Shown: positions 58,831 to 64,000 of the stretch, in pieces
How the letters are laid out: each line of letters opens with the position of its first letter
Numbering within the stretch: the stretch's first letter is position 1
NCBI RefSeq assembly: GCF_030445035.2
Contig: NC_080673.1
Coordinates: forward strand, 35,150,365-35,214,364
Length of the DNA: 64,000 bases
Direction of reading: 5' to 3'
From: Dasypus novemcinctus
Lineage: Eukaryota > Chordata > Mammalia > Cingulata > Dasypodidae
Notes under the pieces: generated by a model
Database searches by the model: none
The model's input: only the letters and a program-made list of their open reading frames with translations
Told to the model about the DNA's origin: nothing
Made by a program: the position numbers and the translations under genes

Positions 58831-59941
58831 GGGAAGGGAGAGAAAATACTAGATATCTTGAGACAAATGAAATAAAGATTCAACTTACGAAAACTTATGG
58901 TATACAGCAAAGACAGTGCAAAGAGGGAAATTTATCATTCTAAATCCTTACATATATATATATAAAAGACCTAACAGAAAACATGGAGGAAATAGAAAAA
59001 GAACAGAAAACTAATCCCAGATCAGCAGAAGGGAAGAAATAACAAACATTAGAGCATAAATAAATAAAGCTGAGAACAAAAAACCAACAGAGAGAATCAA
59101 CAAAACCAAAAGTTTGTTCTTTGAGAATGTCAATAAAATTGACAAACCTTTAGCTAGACTAACAAAGAAAAAAAGAGAGAAGATGTAAGTACATAGGAAA
59201 AGGACTGAAAGGGAGACATTACAACTGACCTCAAAGATATTAAAATGATCACAAAAAATATATTATAAAAAACTGTATGCCAACAAATTAGATGATCAAG
59301 ATTAAATGGATAAATTCCTAGAAATAGAAAAACAAACATTTCTCTATAAGAAATACAGGAAATCAATAAACCAAACATAAGTAAAGAAATCAAATCAGTC
59401 ATCAAAAATCTTCCCACAAAGAAAAGCCCAGGACCTGATGGCTTCACAGGCAAATTCTACCAAGCATTTTGAGCAAAATTAATACCAATTCTGTTTAAAT
59501 TCTTCCAAAAAATTAAAAAGGAGGGAAAATTACCTAACATATTTTGTGAAGCCAATATCCCTCTAATACCAAAGTGAGAGAAAGATACTACAAGAAAAGA
59601 AAATTATAGACTAAATAGATAAGTGTAATCTTCTCAAATTAAACACTTCTGCACCTCAAAAGATCTTGTGAAAAGGGTAAAAAGGCAGCCTAATCACTGG
59701 AAGAAAATATTTAGAAATCACATATGTGAAAAAGTTCTAATATCCATAATATATATACAGAGCCTACAACTCAATGACAAAAAGACAACCCAATTAAAAA
59801 TACACAATGATATGAATAGGCATTTTTCTAAAGAAGAAATACAAATGGGAAAAAATTCGAAAAAATGTTCAACATCCCTGGCTATTGGGGAAATCCAAAT
59901 TGAAGCTACAAGATACCATTTCATACTGCAGCACTCTGATA

Positions 59942-60536
59942 TTGTTTATGAATTCTAAAACTAGATAGTGGATTGTGTTTGTAAACTGGTCTGTTCCTCT
60001 GGGCATACAAAATTATATTAAATTCAGAGGTTTCACTTTTACTTGATTAAATTATGATTAGAGGTTTGATTGGGTCATGTTGGTAGAAGGTTGAGTCCCT
60101 GCCCTCTTGGTGGGAGGGGACTCACAGAGAAAACTACAGGGCAGAGGAAAGAGTTTTGATGCTGGAGCCAAGGGAAGTAAATACACAGGAGAAGAACACA
60201 GAGGAATAGAGATGACTCCATAGACATGGCAGAGACCCTGGGAAGAGAGAGAGCATGATATTCTATAGTCGACTTTGTGGAAAGGGTAGAATAACTGAGT
60301 CCAGAAAGACATGAAGGAGCTGAGAATACAGAGCCTTAGGAGGAAGAGGAAGGCCGAATCCTCGCAGAGACAAGCAGCCATCTTGCCCCAACATGTGGCA
60401 ACAGACTTTGGTGAGGGAAGTAACTTATGCTTTATGACCTAGTGACTGTAAACTTCTACCCAAATAAATGCCCTTTATAAAAGCCAACAGACGTCTGGTA
60501 TTTTGCATCAGCAACTCTTTGGCTGACTAATAACAT
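59942..60536 (+). mobile_element. LTR (about 600 bp family) inserted in L1
   Basis: Sense copy of the LTR at 30196-31285. Contains GTAAACTGGTCTGTTCCTCTGGGC near the start, AATAAATGCCCTTTATAAAAGCC near the end and the closing ..GACTAATAACA. It separates the L1 blocks at 59940 and 60540. Ends are approximate. Confidence 0.6.
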
Positions 60537-60833
60537 ATATACTAGAATGGCCACTTATAAAAAAACTGAAAACACAAGTTTGGAGATACTGGAGAGAGAC
60601 AGGAAAGCTTATTCACTATTGGTATGGATGTAGTTGCTATGGAAGTCTCTTTGGTGGGTCCTAAAGAAGTTAGATATAGATCTGCCACGTGAACCAGCAA
60701 TACCCAAAAGATCTGAGAACAGGTACATGAACAGACGTCTGCACACCAATATTCACAGTAGGATTATTCACAATTGCCAGAAGATGGAAACAACCCAGGT
60801 GTCCATCAACTGATGAACGGTAAACAAACTGTG

Positions 60834-60852
60834 GTATATATATATATGATGG
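60834..60852. repeat. TA microsatellite
   Basis: Run of TATATATATATATA inside the L1 copy at the position of its TATATATATACA-like block. Confidence 0.7.
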
Positions 60853-61545
60853 AATATTATTTAGCTGTAAGAAGAAGTGAAGTCATGAAGCATAAGACAA
60901 CATAAATGAACCTGGAGGACATTATATTGAGTGAAGCAAGCCAGACACAAAAGGATAAATACTGTATAAATTTTTCTCTTATGAACTAATTATAATTAGC
61001 AGATTCAATGGAGTTAAAAGCTAGAATCCAAATCACCAGAGAATGGAAAGCTGAGGCTTAATCTGCATAGAATTAGTAAAAAGATTGTTTGGAAATGTTT
61101 GGAAATGAATAGAAATGGAAAAAGTATGTCATAGGGTTTGTAATAGTAGTGCTAACATGCGGGTATGATAGTGATTGAAATGGAAAGCCTAAGAGCATAT
61201 ATATCACTAGAAGGAGAGCTAGAAACTGAAACACAGACTATATAGCATAGCAAACCTTCTTGTGAAAACTGAATGTTTTAGAGTCATATATAAGAATGTT
61301 TTTCTCTGAAACAGGACAAATGTACGTTAATCTTACAAGAGGCTAATATTATGGTGATATTTGGGCAAAAATACAAAGTAAACAAATGATGGGCAGTAAT
61401 GTATAGGAAAATATTAATAATCTTCCATCAATGATAAAAAAGGAAGCATGCTAAGTGAATGAAACTATGATTGTACACTTTAGATGAACTATGTGGTTTA
61501 TGAATGTTTCAATAAAATTGATTTTAAAAAGTAATGATGGATCTA

Positions 61546-64000
61546 TGGTTTTGGACATAAATTGTACAAAGAAATAAAGGGTAACCATTACCAAAAAAGG
61601 TGGGGAGTTGGAGAGGAATACTAAAAGCATGTGTGTGCTACTGAACTCAAGTTGGTATCAAACCAAATATGATATTTAGGATGTTAAATTTTAACCCCAT
61701 GATAACAACAAGGAAAATATAAGGAAAGTATGTCCAGACAGAAAAGAGAAGGAACTCAATATGTGATAACATAAAAAGTCAAATAAATATAAAAGTAGGT
61801 AATAATGGGAAAATTAAGGGACAAAGATGTATAAGACTTACAAAGGTTAAATAGCAAAAAGGCAGAAGAAATTCCTGCCTTATCCATAGTGACTTTAAAT
61901 GTAAATGGATTAAACTCTGTAATCAAACAGATAAAAAGCATGACCCAATTCTATGCTGTCTGCCAGAGACTCACCTTAGTTTCAAAGATAAAAGTAGGTT
62001 AAAAGTAAAAGGATGGAAAAAATTATATATGGTGCATATAGTAACCAAAAGAGAGGTGCAGTATCAACACTAATATTGGATAAAATAGACACTAAGAAAA
62101 AACAGTTAAGAGGGACAAAGAAGGTCATTATACATTATATACTGATAAATAGGTGGATTCAAAAGAAGATATAATAGTTATAAATATATCTGGGCCTAAC
62201 ATCAGAGCCACAAAATACATGAAGAAAATACTGACAGATCTGAAGGGAGAAACTGACTATTCTACATTAACAGTAGACTTTAACATATTTCTTTCAATAA
62301 GGATAGAACATCTAGTCAGAGTGTAAAGTATAATGTAAACTATAATCTACAGTTAGTGGCAATTCTTCAATATATGTTCAGCAATTGTAACAAATATACC
62401 ACACTAATGAAGGATGTTGGAATGTGGGAAAGTGTGGGAGGGAGAGGGATTAGGGCACATGGGAATCCCCTATATTTTTTATGTAACATTTATGTAATCT
62501 AAAGTTTCTTTAAAATAAATAAATTTTCAAAAAATATATACCCCCCCCCAAAAAAAAAAGAAAATACAAGACGTGAACAATACTTTAAAACAACTAGACC
62601 TAACAGATATATATAGAACACTTCACCTCACAAAAGAATACACATTATTCTTGAGTGCACATGAATGATTCTCCAGGATGGACCGTATGTTAGCCACAAA
62701 AGTCTCAATAAATTCCAAACTATTGAAAACATACAGTGTATCTTTTCTGACCTCAGTGGGATGAAGCTAGAAATCAATAACACAGGGTGAAATGGAAAGT
62801 TCACAAATATATGGAAATTAAATATCATATTCTTAAACAAACAATGGATTAAGCAAAAATTCACACAGGAAATTAGCAAATATCTTGAGACAAATTAAAA
62901 ATAAAATACAACATTCCAAAATTTATGGGATATAGAGAAGGCAAATTTATAGCTATAAATTCTTACATTAAAAAGAAGAAAGAATTCAAATTGGATACCT
63001 AAACTAAAAACTGGAAGAACTAGAAAAAGAAGAGCAAACTAAACCCAAAGCAAGCAGAAGGGAGGAAATAATAAAGATTACAGCAGAGATAAATAAAATA
63101 GGAAACAAAATCAATAGATAGCATCAACAAAACCAAAAATTTGCTCTTTGAATGATCAATAAAACTGACAAACCCTTAGCAAGATTGACCAAATAAAAAA
63201 CAGAGGATACAATAAAACAGAAATGAAACTGGGGACATTAATACTAACCCTGCTGATAAAAAGGACTATAAGAGGACCCTATGAACAACTATATGCTAAT
63301 AAACTAGATGAACTGGACAGATTCTTAGAAACTCACAAACTAGCTAATATGGCTCAAGAAGAAACAGAAGATCTCAACAAACCAATTACTAGCAAAGATA
63401 TTGAATCAATAATCAAAAACCTCCCAGCAAAGAAAATCACAGAGCCAGATGGTTTCACAGGGGAATTTTACCAAACATTCCAAGAAGATTTAACTCCAAT
63501 TCTGCTCCAACTTTCCCAAAAAATTGAAGAGGAACAAACACTCCCTAGTTCATTTTACAAGGCCAACATCATGCTCACATGTAAGCCTGATAAAGATACC
63601 ACAAGAGAAGTAAAGACCAATGTCTCTTATGAATATAAATGTAAAAGTCATCAACAAAATATGATTAAACCAAATCTAACAGTACATTAAAATAATTATA
63701 TATCATGATCAGCTGGGATTTATGCCTGGTGTGCAAAGGTTGTTCAACTAAGTAAACCAATTAATGAAATAAACCAAATTAACAGAATAAAGGATTAAAA
63801 AACACATGATCATATCAATTGTTGCACAAGGGACATTTGACAAAATCTAGCACTCCTTCTAGATAAAAACATGTAGAATATTAGGACTAGAAGGAAATTT
63901 CCTCAATATGATAAACAGCATATATGAAAAACCCAGAGCTTTCATCCTACTTATGGTGAAAGACAAAGTTTTCCTTCTAAGAGAAGAAACAGTCACCACT
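61546..64000 (+). mobile_element. L1 LINE ORF2, runs off the window
   Basis: Endonuclease part at about 61760-62325 and 62570-63000, then the stretch up to the reverse transcriptase fingers. 63223-63690 is open for 155 codons and covers the linker with the KNLPAKKITEPDGFTGEFYQ-type motif. The copy continues past the right edge. Interrupted at 62327-62560. Antisense to GLRB. Confidence 0.7.
62327..62560 (+). mobile_element. L1-type 3' tail insert
   Basis: About 235 bases of L1 3'-end-like sequence (CAATTGTAACAAATATACCACACTAATGAAGG..GGGAGGGAGAGGG..TTATGTAACATTTATGTAATC) with an A-rich end and a C9 run at 62543-62551. It sits within ORF2 of another L1. Confidence 0.5.

Larger units (their letters stand above)
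56076..61545 (+). mobile_element. L1 LINE, 5'-truncated, heavily interrupted
   Basis: Starts inside ORF1 (56080-56650), ORF2 from about 56800. It is interrupted by a SINE (57457-57878), a nested SINE group (58058-58830) and an LTR (59942-60536). ORF2 also lacks a central part between about 59620 and 59640. The C-terminal part resumes at 60540 and the 3'UTR ends at about 61545. All frames are broken. Antisense to GLRB. Confidence 0.7.
44386..64000 (-). other. GLRB: GLRB intron (last intron, right end beyond the window)
   Basis: Inferred from the exon and its acceptor. I looked for the previous GLRB exon on the minus strand and did not find one. The content is repeats listed separately. Between them, 44921-45968, 46702-47221, 47671-48052 and 48483-48884 hold nothing I can name except CA/TA and CT/CA-rich simple sequence near 45032-45205. 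Confidence 0.7.

Noticed and set aside
59942..60536. Clean 5-bp target duplication for the LTR in L1
   Set aside because: The flanks (..CATAC and TATAT..) do not match well enough to claim one.
1..64000. CRISPR array, bacterial operon or phage
   Set aside because: Everything seen is mammalian: SINE, L1, LTR elements and a spliced neuronal receptor exon. The tandem units in the LTR have no spacers.

Overview
This is a vertebrate nuclear genome window: AT-rich, dense in interspersed repeats, with one real gene exon. It is very probably from an armadillo (Xenarthra, Dasypus-like). The basis for that is many copies of a tRNA-derived SINE with A/B-box heads and an A-rich tail that I associate with armadillos, together with mammalian L1, ERVL/MaLR LTRs and ERVL relics. 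The species name is inference.

The one convincing functional host gene piece is on the minus strand at 44072-44368. It is the last coding exon of GLRB (glycine receptor beta subunit), with the gephyrin-binding loop, the fourth membrane helix, a stop codon and a good splice acceptor. Everything to its right (44369-64000) is then GLRB intron. Everything to its left is 3'UTR followed by intergenic DNA downstream of GLRB. The intron is packed with L1 copies, almost all on the plus strand and so antisense to GLRB, plus SINEs and LTRs.

The most striking structure is a set of nested insertions at 12048-22035. A MaLR-type provirus (plus) carries in its interior an opposite-strand solo LTR and a short L1-mobilised retroposon with a perfect 12-bp target duplication. 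Its 3' LTR is split by a 6.9-kb class II (betaretrovirus-like) endogenous retrovirus at 14862-21753. This ERV has two 665/666-bp LTRs about 3% diverged, a perfect 6-bp target duplication, a tRNA-Lys1,2-type primer site, gag, pro and pol with a few breaks, and no env. Unusual parts are a six-copy array of small stem-loops in R/U5 of both LTRs, related hairpins in the leader, an apparently matrix-less Gag, an in-frame duplication at the integrase end, and an orphan splice donor.

Other regions, left to right: two minus-strand L1 3' parts (100-5094), the second broken by a processed pseudogene that looks like INIP (SOSS complex subunit C); a minus-strand MaLR provirus (6115-7965); single-copy-looking DNA (7966-12047); an ERVL pol relic (24180-25250); L1, MaLR and SINE insertions (28-37 kb); a repeat-free block that may be conserved noncoding DNA (about 38300-38830); old L1 pieces (39-42 kb); the GLRB 3' end; and the L1-rich intron. 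Three copies of one retroposon family (14024, 40716, 45984) each have their own target-site duplication.
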